A stretch of 64,000 nucleotides of DNA from LMUY01 sp965199555 (lineage in GTDB: Bacteria > Pseudomonadota > Alphaproteobacteria > Acetobacterales > Acetobacteraceae). Below are positions 42,847 through 51,769 of the stretch, one piece after another; the first letter of the stretch is position 1; every line of letters begins with the position of its first letter. The position numbers and the translations under genes were made by a program. Below the pieces are notes generated by a model, which ran no database searches, had not been told where the DNA came from, and saw nothing but the letters and a program-made list of their open reading frames with translations. The stretch spans positions 124,001 to 188,000 of the forward strand of contig CBDASJ010000008.1 in the NCBI GenBank assembly GCA_965199555.1. The letters run 5' to 3'.

Positions 42847-42853
42847 CCGCCGG

Positions 42854-44413
42854 TCAGTGCCCTCCGCCGCCGCCTTTCGCCGTGCCGCCGGAAAACAAGA
42901 ACGCCACCGGCGTGACGGCGAATGCCGCGATCGCGCAGAACATGAATACGTCTGAATAGGCCAGCACCTGCGCCTGCGTGCGCAGCATCTGGTAGACCTG
43001 CCCGGTCGCCGTGGTCATCGTCGTTTCGGCCGCATGCCCCATGGATACCAGCGTCTGCTGGTAGCGCTGCACCAGTTGCGTGTAGTTGGGGTTGAACGCG
43101 TCCAAATGGGTGACGAGGTGCGCTGTCCGCACCTGCGTCCGCTCCGTCACCTCGGCCGTCGCGGCACTGATGCCGATCGAGCCGGAAACGTTGCGGAACA
43201 TGGTGTACAACGCCGCAGCGTCGCCATTCAGCTCCTTCGGCAGGGTGATGTAGGCCAGAGTGCTGATCGGCACAAACAGCAGCGCGATGCCGAAGGACTG
43301 GGCGGTGCGCATCTTCGCCAGCGTGTCGTAGTCGATGTACGGCACCAGAAACATGGAATACGTCATCCCGCAACCCAGGGCGAGAAACCCGGCCGCGACG
43401 ATGTATTTCGTCGGCACGAACCCCATTACGCGCTGCACGATCGGGATGGTGAAGCACACCAGCACCGCGCCGGGCGACAGCACCAGGCCCGCCAGCGTCG
43501 AGTTGTAGTTCAGCACCTCCTGCGCGAGCTGCGGGATCAGCACCGCCGAGGAGTAGACGATGCCGAACAACGCGAAGGTGGTGAAGGAGCCGAGTGCGAA
43601 GTTGCGATCCGCCAGCACGCGCAGGTTGACGATCGGCTTCTTCGTCGACAGCAGCCAAACGATCGCGCCCACCAGCCCCACGGCCGCCAGGATCGCCATG
43701 CCCACGATGAAGTTGGAGCCGAACCAGTCGTCATCCTCGCCGCGGTCCATCACCACCTGGAGGCAGCCGAGCCCCAGGGCGATCAGCCCCAGCCCAATCC
43801 CGTCGACCTGCCGCTTGGGCTCGTTGGCGATCCACGGCGGGTCTTCCACCAGGGTGCTGACGGCAAAGAACGTCAGCATCGACACGGGGATGTTGATGAA
43901 GAAGATCCAGCGCCAAGTGTAGTTGTCGGTGATCCAGCCGCCCAGCACCGGCCCCACCACCGGCGCCACGATGGTCGCCACCGCCGTGATGGAGAACGCC
44001 GCACCCCGCTGGGCCGGCGGAAACGTGTCCAGGATGATGGATTGCTGGTTCGGCTGCAGCCCACCCCCGAAGAAACCCTGCGCCAGCCGGAACACGATGA
44101 GCTGCGGCAGGCTGGCCGAGATCCCGCACAGGAAGGAGCAGAGCCCGAACGCCGCGATGCAGATCAGGAAGTAGCGCTTGCGGCCCAGCCGGTTGGCAAA
44201 GAAGCCAGAGATCGGCAGCACGATGCCGTTGGCCACCAGGTAGGAGGTCAGCGTCCAGGTCGCCTCGTCGTTGGACGACGACAAGGCGCCGGCGATATGC
44301 GGCAGCGCCACGTTGACGATGGTGGTGTCCAGGATTTCCATGAACGCCGCCATGGTCACCACCAGCGCGATGAGCCACGGATTGGCCTTCGGTTTCCAGT
44401 CGCTGCCGCTCAT
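42854..44413 (-). CDS. DHA2 family MFS drug exporter EmrB (copy 2)
   Basis: 14-helix major facilitator, 519 residues. Motifs of the DHA2/EmrB type: FMEILDTTIVNVALPHIAG (about 24-42), GFFANRLGRKRYFLI (motif A, about 69-83), GGGLQPNQQSIILDTFPPAQRG (about 114-135), VGPVLGGWITDNYTWRWIFFINIP (motif C, about 150-173). Pumps toxic compounds to the periplasm with an EmrA adaptor. It starts two bases after the stop of its close paralogue; the pair looks like a tandem duplication sharing a single EmrA upstream. Ends in a Gly/His tail. Confidence 0.93.
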   Translation of the reverse strand: MSGSDWKPKANPWLIALVVTMAAFMEILDTTIVNVALPHIAGALSSSNDEATWTLTSYLVANGIVLPISGFFANRLGRKRYFLICIAAFGLCSFLCGISASLPQLIVFRLAQGFFGGGLQPNQQSIILDTFPPAQRGAAFSITAVATIVAPVVGPVLGGWITDNYTWRWIFFINIPVSMLTFFAVSTLVEDPPWIANEPKRQVDGIGLGLIALGLGCLQVVMDRGEDDDWFGSNFIVGMAILAAVGLVGAIVWLLSTKKPIVNLRVLADRNFALGSFTTFALFGIVYSSAVLIPQLAQEVLNYNSTLAGLVLSPGAVLVCFTIPIVQRVMGFVPTKYIVAAGFLALGCGMTYSMFLVPYIDYDTLAKMRTAQSFGIALLFVPISTLAYITLPKELNGDAAALYTMFRNVSGSIGISAATAEVTERTQVRTAHLVTHLDAFNPNYTQLVQRYQQTLVSMGHAAETTMTTATGQVYQMLRTQAQVLAYSDVFMFCAIAAFAVTPVAFLFSGGTAKGGGGGH

Positions 44414-44415
44414 GG

Positions 44416-46002
44416 CTAGTGCCCTCCCCCGCCGCCGCCGCGGGTGGTCCGCGCTTCGAACAGAAAGGTGATGGGAACGATGCAGAAGGCGGCGATGGCG
44501 CAATAGGCGAACACGTCGCGGTAGGCCAGCACCGCCGCCTGCTGGTTCAGCGTCTGCAACGCCAGCCCCATCGCTTGGTTGGCCGCCTGCCCGGCCGTGC
44601 GTCCGATATTCATCAGGCTTTGCCCGGTTTGCGCCAGGTAGTCATTGAACGCCGGGTTGAACGCGTTCAAGTGCTCGGACAGGTAGGATTGGTGCACCTG
44701 AGTACGCTCGGTGATGCCCGCCGTCGCAAGCGAGATGCCGATCGACCCGGCGACGTTGCGCAACATGACGTACAGCGAACTGGCGTCCCCATTCAACTCG
44801 CGCGGCATGGTGGAATAGGTGATGGCGCTGGTGGGCACGAACAGGAACGCCAGGCCAAGCGTCTGCGCCGCACGCATCAGGGCCAGCGTGCCGAAGGTGG
44901 CGTCCGGCGTGATGCCATGGGCATAGCCGTAAGCGCACCCCAGCGTGAAGAAGCCGAACCCGATGATGTAGCGGGTCTGGATGTACGGCAGCACCCGGCC
45001 GACGATGGGGATCAGCACCAGGATCATCAGCGCGCCTGGCGTCAGCACCATCCCGGCCAGCGTGGCCGTATACCCCAGTCGTTGCTGCGCCAGTTGCGGC
45101 AGCAGCACCGCGCCGGAATACAGGATGGCGCCGATGGCGAAGATCATCACCGACCCTACGGCGAAGTTGCGATTGCCGAACGCGCGCAGGTTTACGATCG
45201 GCTTCTTCGCCGTCAGCAGCCAAACCACCGCGCCGACAATGCCCAGCACGGCGAAAAAGGCGGCCGTGACGATCAGCGGCGAACCGAACCAGTCGTCATC
45301 CTCGCCGCGGTCCAGCATGATCTGGAGACTGCCCAGGCCCAGCGCGATCAGCCCGAGGCCGATGTAATCGAACTCCCGCACGCTGACCCGCATGCGCTGC
45401 ACCCAAGGCGGGTCCTCCACCAGTGCGGTGACGGCGAAGAAGGCGAAGATGCCGACCGGGATGTTGATGAAGAAGATCCAGCGCCAGGAATAGTTGTCGG
45501 TGATCCAGCCACCCAAGGTCGGGCCGATCACCGGCGCGAAAATCACCGCGATCGCCACCACGCCGAACGCCTTGCCCCGCTGCGCCGGCTCGAACGTGTC
45601 CAGGATGATGGATTGCTGGTTCGGTTGCAGGCCGCCGCCGAAGAAGCCCTGCATCAGGCGGAACACGATCAGCTCGCCCAGGCTGGTGCTGGTTCCGCAC
45701 AGGAACGAGGACACGGTGAACATGGCGATGCAGATCAGGAAGTATCGCTTGCGGCCGATCACCCGCCCCAGGAAGCCCGAGATTGGCAAAACGATGCCGT
45801 TGGCCACCAGGTAGGAGGTCAGCGCCCAGGTGGCGTCGTCATACGAAGCGGAAACCGAGCCCGCGATATGCGGCAGGCTCACGTTGACGATGGTGGTGTC
45901 GAGAATCTCCATGAACGCCGCCAGCGTGACCACCACGGCGATCAGCCACGGGTTGGCCCGTGGCTTCCACGCGGCGTCGGACTTGACGGTCGTGTCGCTC
46001 AT
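44416..46002 (-). CDS. emrB: DHA2 family MFS drug exporter EmrB (copy 1)
   Basis: 14-helix major facilitator, 528 residues, paralogue of the following gene with the same key motifs (FMEILDTTIVNVSLPHIAG, GGGLQPNQQSIILDTFEPAQRG, GPTLGGWITDNYSWRWIFFINIP). The sequences differ most in the loop after helix 12 and in the C-terminal periplasmic part (ALERVQP-type stretches), where substrate choice may lie. It lies ten bases after emrA. The C-terminal tail is again Gly/His (RGGGGGGH). Confidence 0.94.
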   Translation of the reverse strand: MSDTTVKSDAAWKPRANPWLIAVVVTLAAFMEILDTTIVNVSLPHIAGSVSASYDDATWALTSYLVANGIVLPISGFLGRVIGRKRYFLICIAMFTVSSFLCGTSTSLGELIVFRLMQGFFGGGLQPNQQSIILDTFEPAQRGKAFGVVAIAVIFAPVIGPTLGGWITDNYSWRWIFFINIPVGIFAFFAVTALVEDPPWVQRMRVSVREFDYIGLGLIALGLGSLQIMLDRGEDDDWFGSPLIVTAAFFAVLGIVGAVVWLLTAKKPIVNLRAFGNRNFAVGSVMIFAIGAILYSGAVLLPQLAQQRLGYTATLAGMVLTPGALMILVLIPIVGRVLPYIQTRYIIGFGFFTLGCAYGYAHGITPDATFGTLALMRAAQTLGLAFLFVPTSAITYSTMPRELNGDASSLYVMLRNVAGSIGISLATAGITERTQVHQSYLSEHLNAFNPAFNDYLAQTGQSLMNIGRTAGQAANQAMGLALQTLNQQAAVLAYRDVFAYCAIAAFCIVPITFLFEARTTRGGGGGGH

Positions 46003-46012
46003 GTCGGCTGCG

Positions 46013-47212
46013 TTATTTCAACGTCACAGTCGGCACCACCGACAGCCCCAGCGGCAGCGGCAGCGTCGGGTCCATGCCGCGATCGATGATCAGCTTCACC
46101 GGGACGCGCTGCACGATCTTCACGAAGTTGCCGGTGGCATTTTCCGGCGGGAAAGCGGTGAACCGCGAGCCCGACCCGAGTTGCACGCTGTCCACGTGGC
46201 CGTCGAGCTTCAGCCCAGGATACGCGTCCACCTCGAAGCTGACCTTCTGCCCGGGCCGCATCCGGTTCAGTTGGCTTTCCTTGAAGTTGGCGGTGACCCA
46301 CACCTCCGGCGTCACGATCGAGAAGATCGAGGCGCCGACCTGGAGGTAGTTGCCGACCTCGATGTTGCGCTTGGTGATCCAGCCATCCTGGGGCGCGCGG
46401 ATGGTCGCGTAGCTGAGGTTCAGCTCCGCCTGGTCGAGCTGCGCCTGGGCCTGCTTCATCTGCCCGCCGATCTGGCTGATCTGCTGGTCGGCCGTGCCGA
46501 TGTTCTGTTGCACCGGCTCCGCCTGCTGCACAGTGGCCTGGGCGGCTGCCACCTGGCCCTGCGCCAGTTGCAGTTGCGCCGTGGACTGGTCGACGCTTTG
46601 CTGGGTGGTCGCCTCACGCGTGATGGAGTGCTGCCGCTTGTAGTCCGTTTGCGCCTGGAACAACTGGCCTTGCGCCTGCTGCAACTGGCCTTGCGCTTGC
46701 AGCAGCCGGGCGGGGAAGTTCTTGCGCGCGATCTCCGCGTTCAGCTCGGCCGAACGCTCCTGCGCCTTGATGATGGTGAGGTTGGCAAGCGCCTGGTCGC
46801 GTGCAACCAGGAAGTCGCGCGGGTCGATCCGCGCCAGCACGTCACCGGCCTTGACGCGCTGGTTGTCGTTCACCAGCAGCTCCACCACGTAGCCGGACAC
46901 CTTGGGTGAGATCGTCAGGGACCGACCGTCCGTATAGGCATCGTCGGTGGATTCCAGGTCACGGTTGGACAGGTAGTAGTAAACGCCGCCGGCAATTGCC
47001 AGCACCACCACGGTCAGGCCGATGATCTTGATCCAGGGAGAGCTCTTCTTGGGCGGCTCATCCTCTTTCTTGTTGGCCTGCTTGTCGGAGCCCTCAGCAT
47101 CCTTGCCGGAAGACTGCTTCTTATCCGATTCGTCCGGCTTGCCCCGTTCCGGGGATTGGTCCTCGGCGACAGGGTCGTCGGCGTGGCTGGCATCCTGCTC
47201 GTCGAGGCTCAA
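46013..47212 (-). CDS. emrA: EmrA-type membrane-fusion adaptor
   Basis: Periplasmic adaptor of the HlyD/EmrA type, 399 residues. A long charged N-terminal cytoplasmic tail (about 1-58), one membrane helix (WIKIIGLTVVVLAIAGGVYYYL), a biotinyl-lipoyl half (LTISPKVSGYVVELLVNDNQRVKAGDVLARID, about 93-124), a coiled-coil hairpin rich in Gln (about 130-270), and RAPQDGWITKRNIEVGNYLQVG. TTG start with GGAG eight bases upstream. First gene of emrA-emrB-emrB, downstream of a TetR-type palindrome. Confidence 0.94.
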   Translation of the reverse strand: MSLDEQDASHADDPVAEDQSPERGKPDESDKKQSSGKDAEGSDKQANKKEDEPPKKSSPWIKIIGLTVVVLAIAGGVYYYLSNRDLESTDDAYTDGRSLTISPKVSGYVVELLVNDNQRVKAGDVLARIDPRDFLVARDQALANLTIIKAQERSAELNAEIARKNFPARLLQAQGQLQQAQGQLFQAQTDYKRQHSITREATTQQSVDQSTAQLQLAQGQVAAAQATVQQAEPVQQNIGTADQQISQIGGQMKQAQAQLDQAELNLSYATIRAPQDGWITKRNIEVGNYLQVGASIFSIVTPEVWVTANFKESQLNRMRPGQKVSFEVDAYPGLKLDGHVDSVQLGSGSRFTAFPPENATGNFVKIVQRVPVKLIIDRGMDPTLPLPLGLSVVPTVTLK

Positions 47213-47240
47213 CGTTGCAACTCCAGTGGTGACAGGCGGC

Positions 47241-47254
47241 TGACCGATCGGTCA
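47241..47254. promoter_or_regulatory. TetR-type operator palindrome before emrA
   Basis: TGACCGATCGGTCA is a perfect 14-base palindrome, 28 bases before the emrA start. ACCGNNCGGT cores are typical of sites bound by TetR-family repressors of drug pumps. No TetR gene lies in this window, so the regulator would be elsewhere. Confidence 0.55.
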
Positions 47255-47268
47255 TCGCACATTCGCCC

Positions 47269-49032
47269 TCAGCCCGCAAAGGCCTGCGTGCGCACCAGCC
47301 GGGCATACAGGCCATCCCGGCCCATCAATTCCGCATGCGTCCCCTGCTCCACCGCCACGCCGTCGGCCATGGCGACCACCAGGTCGGCGTCCCGCACGGT
47401 GGACAGGCGATGGGCGACGACGATCGTGGTGCGCCCTTGCCGCAGCCGGGTGAGCGCCTGCTGCACGGCCGCCTCGCTTTCCGCATCCAGGGCGGAGGTC
47501 GCCTCGTCCAGCAGCAGGATGCGGGGGTCGCGCAGCAGCGCCCGGGCCAGCGCCACGCGCTGCCGCTGCCCGCCGGACAACCGGCCGCCACCCGTGCCCA
47601 CCGCCATGTCGAACCCGTCCGGCAGCGCGGCGATGAACCCGGCGGCGGCGGCCTCCGCGGCGGCGGTGATCGCGGCCGGGTCGGCGCCGGGCCGGCCCAT
47701 GGCGATGTTCGCGCCCACCGTGTCGTCGAACAGCATCGTGTCCTGCCCGACATAGGCGATGGCGTCGCGCAAGCTGCCCAGCCTCACCCCCCGCACGTCG
47801 GCGCCATCCACGGTGATGCAGCCCCCGGCCGCGTCGTGCAGGCGGGGGATCAGCGCCAAGGCGGTGGACTTGCCGGCCCCCGACGCGCCCACCAGCGCCA
47901 CCGTCATCCCCGGCTCGGCGACAAAGGACAGGCCGCGAAGCCCTTCCCGCCCGTCCGGGTAGGTGAAGCGCACGTCGTTGAACACAACGCGCCCGCTGCC
48001 GGCCGGCAAGGCGGTCGCGTCCGGCCGTTCGACGATGCCGGGCGGCTCGTCGATCACGGAGAACACGCGCGCCAGCCCGGCCAACCCCTCCTGCACCGCC
48101 GCGTTCAGCGAGCCGAGCGCCCGCAACGGCTGCGACGCGATCAGCAGGGCGGCCACGAAGCCGGTGAAGTTGCCGACCGTGCTGGTCCCCACCGCCGCGC
48201 GCCAGCCGGCGAAGCCCATCACCGCCGCCACCGCCGCCCCGCCCAGCACCTCCAGCATCGGGTCCACCGCGGAGCGGGTGCGTGTCATCCGCATCAGAGC
48301 CCGGTTGAGCGAGCCGAACACGCCGTTCGCCCGCTCCGTCTCGATCGCTTCCAGACGGTAGGCGCGAACGGTGCGCGCCTGGCTGAAGCTTTCCGTCAGC
48401 ATGGTGGCGGTTTCGCCCATGCGCTCCTGCATGCCGCCGGATGCGCGGCGCACCCGCTTGCCGATGCGCTGGATCGGCAGCGCCGCGAGCGGGTAGAGGG
48501 CCGCGGCGATCAGGCTCAGCACCCAATCCAGCCACAGCATGGAGGCGATCAGCCCCACCACGGTGATGGCGTTGGCGATGCCGCCAATGGCACGGGTCAG
48601 CGCTTCCCGGATGATCGCAGCGTCCGTGGTGAAGCGGGCGGCGAGTTGGGCCGGCGCTTCCCGCTCCACCCGGGCCAGGTCCGCCGTGGTGAGGTGCGCG
48701 AACATGCGCGCCTGCAACTCGCGGATCACGCGCAGGACCAGCCCCTGGGTCAGCACCGTTTGGGCATAGGTGCTGCCGGCCTTTGCCGCCGTGATGGCCA
48801 CCACCAGCGCCGGCACCTGGTACAGGATGCGGCGGTCCCGCGCGGCGAACATGGAAAACGCGCGGTCGATCACGACGGGGTACAGCCCGGTCAGCCCGGC
48901 CATGATGGCGGTCAGCAGGAGGATGACGACCACCCGCCCGCGATGCTGCGCCAGGTGTTCGCGCCACAGCCGGCGCAGCAGGGTGCTGGAGCCAGGCTCG
49001 TGCAGCAGCGAGCCGGGGGTTCGTGCGTCCAT
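47269..49032 (-). CDS. MsbA-like ABC exporter (fused permease-ATPase)
   Basis: 587 residues: six membrane helices (about 30-320) and an ATPase with Walker A VGASGAGKSTAL (about 379-390), signature RLSGGQRQRVALARALL (about 481-497), Walker B RILLLDEATSALD (about 501-513) and His-switch VVAHRLSTV. The half-transporter works as a homodimer, perhaps on lipid A or another lipid-like compound. ATG 49032 lies after the nucleotidyltransferase gene (11-base gap); the longer frame upstream is antisense noise from that gene. Confidence 0.93.
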   Translation of the reverse strand: MDARTPGSLLHEPGSSTLLRRLWREHLAQHRGRVVVILLLTAIMAGLTGLYPVVIDRAFSMFAARDRRILYQVPALVVAITAAKAGSTYAQTVLTQGLVLRVIRELQARMFAHLTTADLARVEREAPAQLAARFTTDAAIIREALTRAIGGIANAITVVGLIASMLWLDWVLSLIAAALYPLAALPIQRIGKRVRRASGGMQERMGETATMLTESFSQARTVRAYRLEAIETERANGVFGSLNRALMRMTRTRSAVDPMLEVLGGAAVAAVMGFAGWRAAVGTSTVGNFTGFVAALLIASQPLRALGSLNAAVQEGLAGLARVFSVIDEPPGIVERPDATALPAGSGRVVFNDVRFTYPDGREGLRGLSFVAEPGMTVALVGASGAGKSTALALIPRLHDAAGGCITVDGADVRGVRLGSLRDAIAYVGQDTMLFDDTVGANIAMGRPGADPAAITAAAEAAAAGFIAALPDGFDMAVGTGGGRLSGGQRQRVALARALLRDPRILLLDEATSALDAESEAAVQQALTRLRQGRTTIVVAHRLSTVRDADLVVAMADGVAVEQGTHAELMGRDGLYARLVRTQAFAG

Positions 49033-49043
49033 GCGGCCCCTTA

Positions 49044-50177
49044 TCAGGCTGCCAGCAGCCTCGCCAGTTCGGCCCGGCACGCCGCGCCATCGGCCAGGCA
49101 GCCGCCGGCGAGCCACCAGGCCCGCGCCCGGCGCAGCAGGTCGCCCACCGCCGGCCCCGGCGGCACGCCCAGCCCCACCACGTCGCGCCCTTCCAGCGGG
49201 AACACCGGGCGGGCCATGCCACGGATCTGCTGCCGCACGGTTTCCGGCTGGCCGGCCAGCAGCGAGCGGCCGAGCAGCACGTCCGGCGCGGTATCGGCAA
49301 GCTGGCGGCGCAGGTCGGCCTCTTCCCCCCAGGGCGGCGGCCCAGCCAGCGCGCGCAGGCACCCGGCTTCAACCGCCGACAGCTTCAAGCGCGCCGCGAA
49401 GGCCACCCCCTCCCCACCCAGCAGCGCGGCCGTCCGCAGCAGCGGATCGGGCGGCAAGCCGGCCACGCGGCCCAGGTCGCCTGCCTCCGGCACGATGGCG
49501 GCCAGCACCCCGCTATCCGCCATGAGCCGGAGCGCGCCGCTCGGGTCTGGCGCCAGGAGGATGCGCTTCAACTCGGACCACACCCGTTCGGCGGACAGCC
49601 GCGCCAGGCCCGCAATGCCGTGGCGGATCGCGGCAAGCGCCGCCGGGTCGGGCGGGCCGATGCCGAACCGGGCATGAAAGCGGAAAAAGCGCAGGATGCG
49701 CAGGTAGTCCTCCGCCACGCGGGCACCTGCTTCCCCGACGAAGCGAACTCGGCCGGCCCGCAGATCGTCGGCGCCGCCGAAATAATCGTGCAGGACCCCG
49801 TCGGGCGACAGCGACATCGCGTTGATCGTGAAGTCGCGCCGGGCGGCGTCCTCTCGCCAATCCGCCGTCCAGGCCACCTCGGCATGGCGGCCGTCGGTGA
49901 CCACGTCGCGGCGCAAGGTGGTGATCTCGAACGCCCGGCCGTCCAGCAGCGCGGTGACGGTGCCGTGGGCCAGCCCGGTGGGGATGACGTGGAAGCCACC
50001 CTGGGCCAGCGCCGTCGCCACCGCGTCCGGAGGTGCGGGGGTGGCGAAATCCACGTCGGCGCTGGGCAACCCCGCCAAGCCGTCGCGCACGCAGCCCCCC
50101 ACCAGCCGCGCGGACGGCAGGGCGGAAAAGACCTTGCGGACCCCGGGGTCGGACACGGCCGCGGCGCTAGCCGCCAT
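49044..50177 (-). CDS. tRNA nucleotidyltransferase/poly(A) polymerase family protein
   Basis: Class II nucleotidyltransferase, 377 residues, either CCA-adding or poly(A) polymerase. Active-site region SARLVGGCVRDGLAGLPSADVDFATPAPP (about 22-50; GG and DxD present), RRDFTINAMSLSPDG (about 111-125) and the RNA-binding segment DYLRILRFFRFHARFG (about 155-170). As alphaproteobacteria need one CCA enzyme, that is the likely role. Start ATG 50177 overlaps the end of the DUF6111 gene by eleven bases. Confidence 0.93.
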   Translation of the reverse strand: MAASAAAVSDPGVRKVFSALPSARLVGGCVRDGLAGLPSADVDFATPAPPDAVATALAQGGFHVIPTGLAHGTVTALLDGRAFEITTLRRDVVTDGRHAEVAWTADWREDAARRDFTINAMSLSPDGVLHDYFGGADDLRAGRVRFVGEAGARVAEDYLRILRFFRFHARFGIGPPDPAALAAIRHGIAGLARLSAERVWSELKRILLAPDPSGALRLMADSGVLAAIVPEAGDLGRVAGLPPDPLLRTAALLGGEGVAFAARLKLSAVEAGCLRALAGPPPWGEEADLRRQLADTAPDVLLGRSLLAGQPETVRQQIRGMARPVFPLEGRDVVGLGVPPGPAVGDLLRRARAWWLAGGCLADGAACRAELARLLAA

Positions 50178-50406
50178 GGCCCTCGACCACCGCGCCGTCA
50201 TGCAATTGCGCCGGCACATACTGCTCGTGCGGCCGCAGACCTTCCGCCGTGCCTTGCCACACCAGGGCGATGGCCAGCAGCATCTCCGCCAGCGTGAGCA
50301 GCAGCACGGCGCGGCGGCTGGGCAGCCGCCGATACACCACGGCATACAGTAGGGCGGCGGCGAACAACGGCGCCAAGGCCAGGAACGCCTCGCCCAGGCG
50401 GAACAT
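50167..50406 (-). CDS. DUF6111 family small membrane protein
   Basis: 79 residues, two membrane helices (FLALAPLFAAALLYAVVY and RAVLLLTLAEMLLAIALVW) and a soluble tail ending LHDGAVVEGHGG. It matches the DUF6111 pattern, a small family that accompanies this Nudix and nucleotidyltransferase pair in alphaproteobacteria. ATG 50406 shares one base with the Nudix gene stop; the end overlaps the nucleotidyltransferase start. Function unknown. Confidence 0.8.
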   Translation of the reverse strand: MFRLGEAFLALAPLFAAALLYAVVYRRLPSRRAVLLLTLAEMLLAIALVWQGTAEGLRPHEQYVPAQLHDGAVVEGHGG

Positions 50407-51023
50407 CAGGCCGCCGCGGCGCGCAGGCGGTGCGCCAGGTGTACCAGGATCGCCGCCGTCGCGCCCCAGATATAATGCCGTGTGTGCGGCCACACCCAGA
50501 ACTCGCGATCCCGCCCCTTCCACGTCGCCCTGCGCCGCTCCGGCGCCGATGGGTCGAGCAGCACGGAGAGCGGCAGCTCGAACACCTCCTCCACCTCCGC
50601 CGCAGCCGGAACGGGAACGAAGCCCGGCGCCAGCAGCCCGATCACCGGGCTGATCCGGAAGCCGCTGCCGGTGAGATAGTCGGGCAGCCAGCCCGTCACC
50701 TCCACCAGATCGGCGGGCAATCCCACCTCCTCATGCGCTTCCCGCAGCGCGGCCTGCACCGCGGTTTCGCCGGGGTCCATGCGGCCGCCGGGGAACGCCA
50801 CCTGCCCGGCATGCGAAGACAGGGTCGAGGTGCGCTTCGTCAGCAGGATGCCCGGGGCAGGCCCGTGGACGATCGGCACCAGCACCGCGGCGGGCACCGG
50901 TGGCCGTGCCGGCAGCCCGGCCATGTCGTCGCCCGTCGCTGGCACCGCCAGCGCGTCGCCCGGCAGCGCCGGCACGGTGCCGTCCCGCTCCGCCAGGCGG
51001 GCACGCAACTCGGCCGCGTCCAA
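50406..51023 (-). CDS. CoA pyrophosphatase (Nudix hydrolase)
   Basis: 205 residues. The Nudix box GGRMDPGETAVQAALREAHEEVGL lies around 79-102, and the upstream TLSSHAGQVAFPGG is the UPF0035 mark of CoA-cleaving Nudix enzymes (products 4'-phosphopantetheine and 3',5'-ADP). C-terminal HTRHYIWGATAAILVHLAHRL also fits. TTG start at 51023, three bases after the DUF1285 stop. Cytoplasmic. Confidence 0.92.
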   Translation of the reverse strand: MDAAELRARLAERDGTVPALPGDALAVPATGDDMAGLPARPPVPAAVLVPIVHGPAPGILLTKRTSTLSSHAGQVAFPGGRMDPGETAVQAALREAHEEVGLPADLVEVTGWLPDYLTGSGFRISPVIGLLAPGFVPVPAAAEVEEVFELPLSVLLDPSAPERRRATWKGRDREFWVWPHTRHYIWGATAAILVHLAHRLRAAAA

Positions 51024-51026
51024 CCG

Positions 51027-51593
51027 CTAGTCCTCGCAGGCGGGCAGGTCGCCCAGCGAAAAGAACGCGCCGCAGCTCCACACACCCAGCACCTCGCGCC
51101 CCCGCACGGTGCCGGGCACCGCCAGGGCGACGAGCTCGTAGTACACCGCCCGGTTGATCCGCGCTTCCAGCGGTGCGGCGCCGACGCCGTCCCGCACATG
51201 CAGGTAAGGGGTCGGCTCGCAGGTCAGCATGTCATGCGCGACGCGGATCGTGTGCTCCGGCCCGGCCGTGATCGTCTGGTCGATGTTGGTGCGGAAGCTC
51301 AGCACCTGGTCGCGCGCGTCACCGGCCCAGGCCAGCTCGACGGCAACGAACGGCGCGTCCTCCACCTCGATGCGGCCGCGTTCCACCGGGGTTTCCAGCC
51401 AGAAGGAGCCGTCCGCCTCGCGTTTCAGCACGCCCGAAAACAGGCACACCATCTCCTTGCGGTTGATCGGCGTGCCGCGGTACAGCCAGGTCCCGTCGCG
51501 CTTGATCAGGAAGGGGAGGTCGCCGCATTCGACCCGGGTGCGCGCCGGCCGGGCGCCGCGGCAGGGCAGCAGGGCCTGCAGACCGCCCAGCAC
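51027..51593 (-). CDS. DUF1285 family protein
   Basis: 188 residues of a DUF1285 protein: ECGDLPFLIKRDGTWLYRGTPINRKEMVCLFSGVLKREADG (about 19-60), then TPVERGRIEVEDAPFVAVEL. The family has a YojJ-like fold and no known activity. The start is uncertain: GTG 51593 gives the length usual for the family, another GTG lies at 51641; the longer ORF overlaps a candidate promoter at 51681-51709 and is rejected. First gene of DUF1285-Nudix-DUF6111-nucleotidyltransferase, divergent from moxR. Confidence 0.88.
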   Translation of the reverse strand: MLGGLQALLPCRGARPARTRVECGDLPFLIKRDGTWLYRGTPINRKEMVCLFSGVLKREADGSFWLETPVERGRIEVEDAPFVAVELAWAGDARDQVLSFRTNIDQTITAGPEHTIRVAHDMLTCEPTPYLHVRDGVGAAPLEARINRAVYYELVALAVPGTVRGREVLGVWSCGAFFSLGDLPACED

Positions 51594-51680
51594 CGTGCCA
51601 GGTGACGGGTTCCTCCGCAACTTCGGATCAGCATCGTTCACAACACGTTTCCATTTCCGTCGATGCTTCCGTTCTGCTGC

Positions 51681-51709
51681 GATATAGGTAGCATCCCCCT
51701 GACGATCAA
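51681..51709 (-). promoter_or_regulatory. Possible sigma-70 promoter for the DUF1285 operon
   Basis: Minus strand TTGATC, 17 bases, TATATC; spacing is ideal and both boxes match four of six positions. It lies in the divergent gap to moxR and sets the transcript start near 51674, so coding must begin after that. Confidence 0.4.
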
Positions 51710-51769
51710 AGACCTCCCTGCCATATGCGCGGGGATTGGTGGCGGCAGTCACGAAAGGGCACATGCGAC

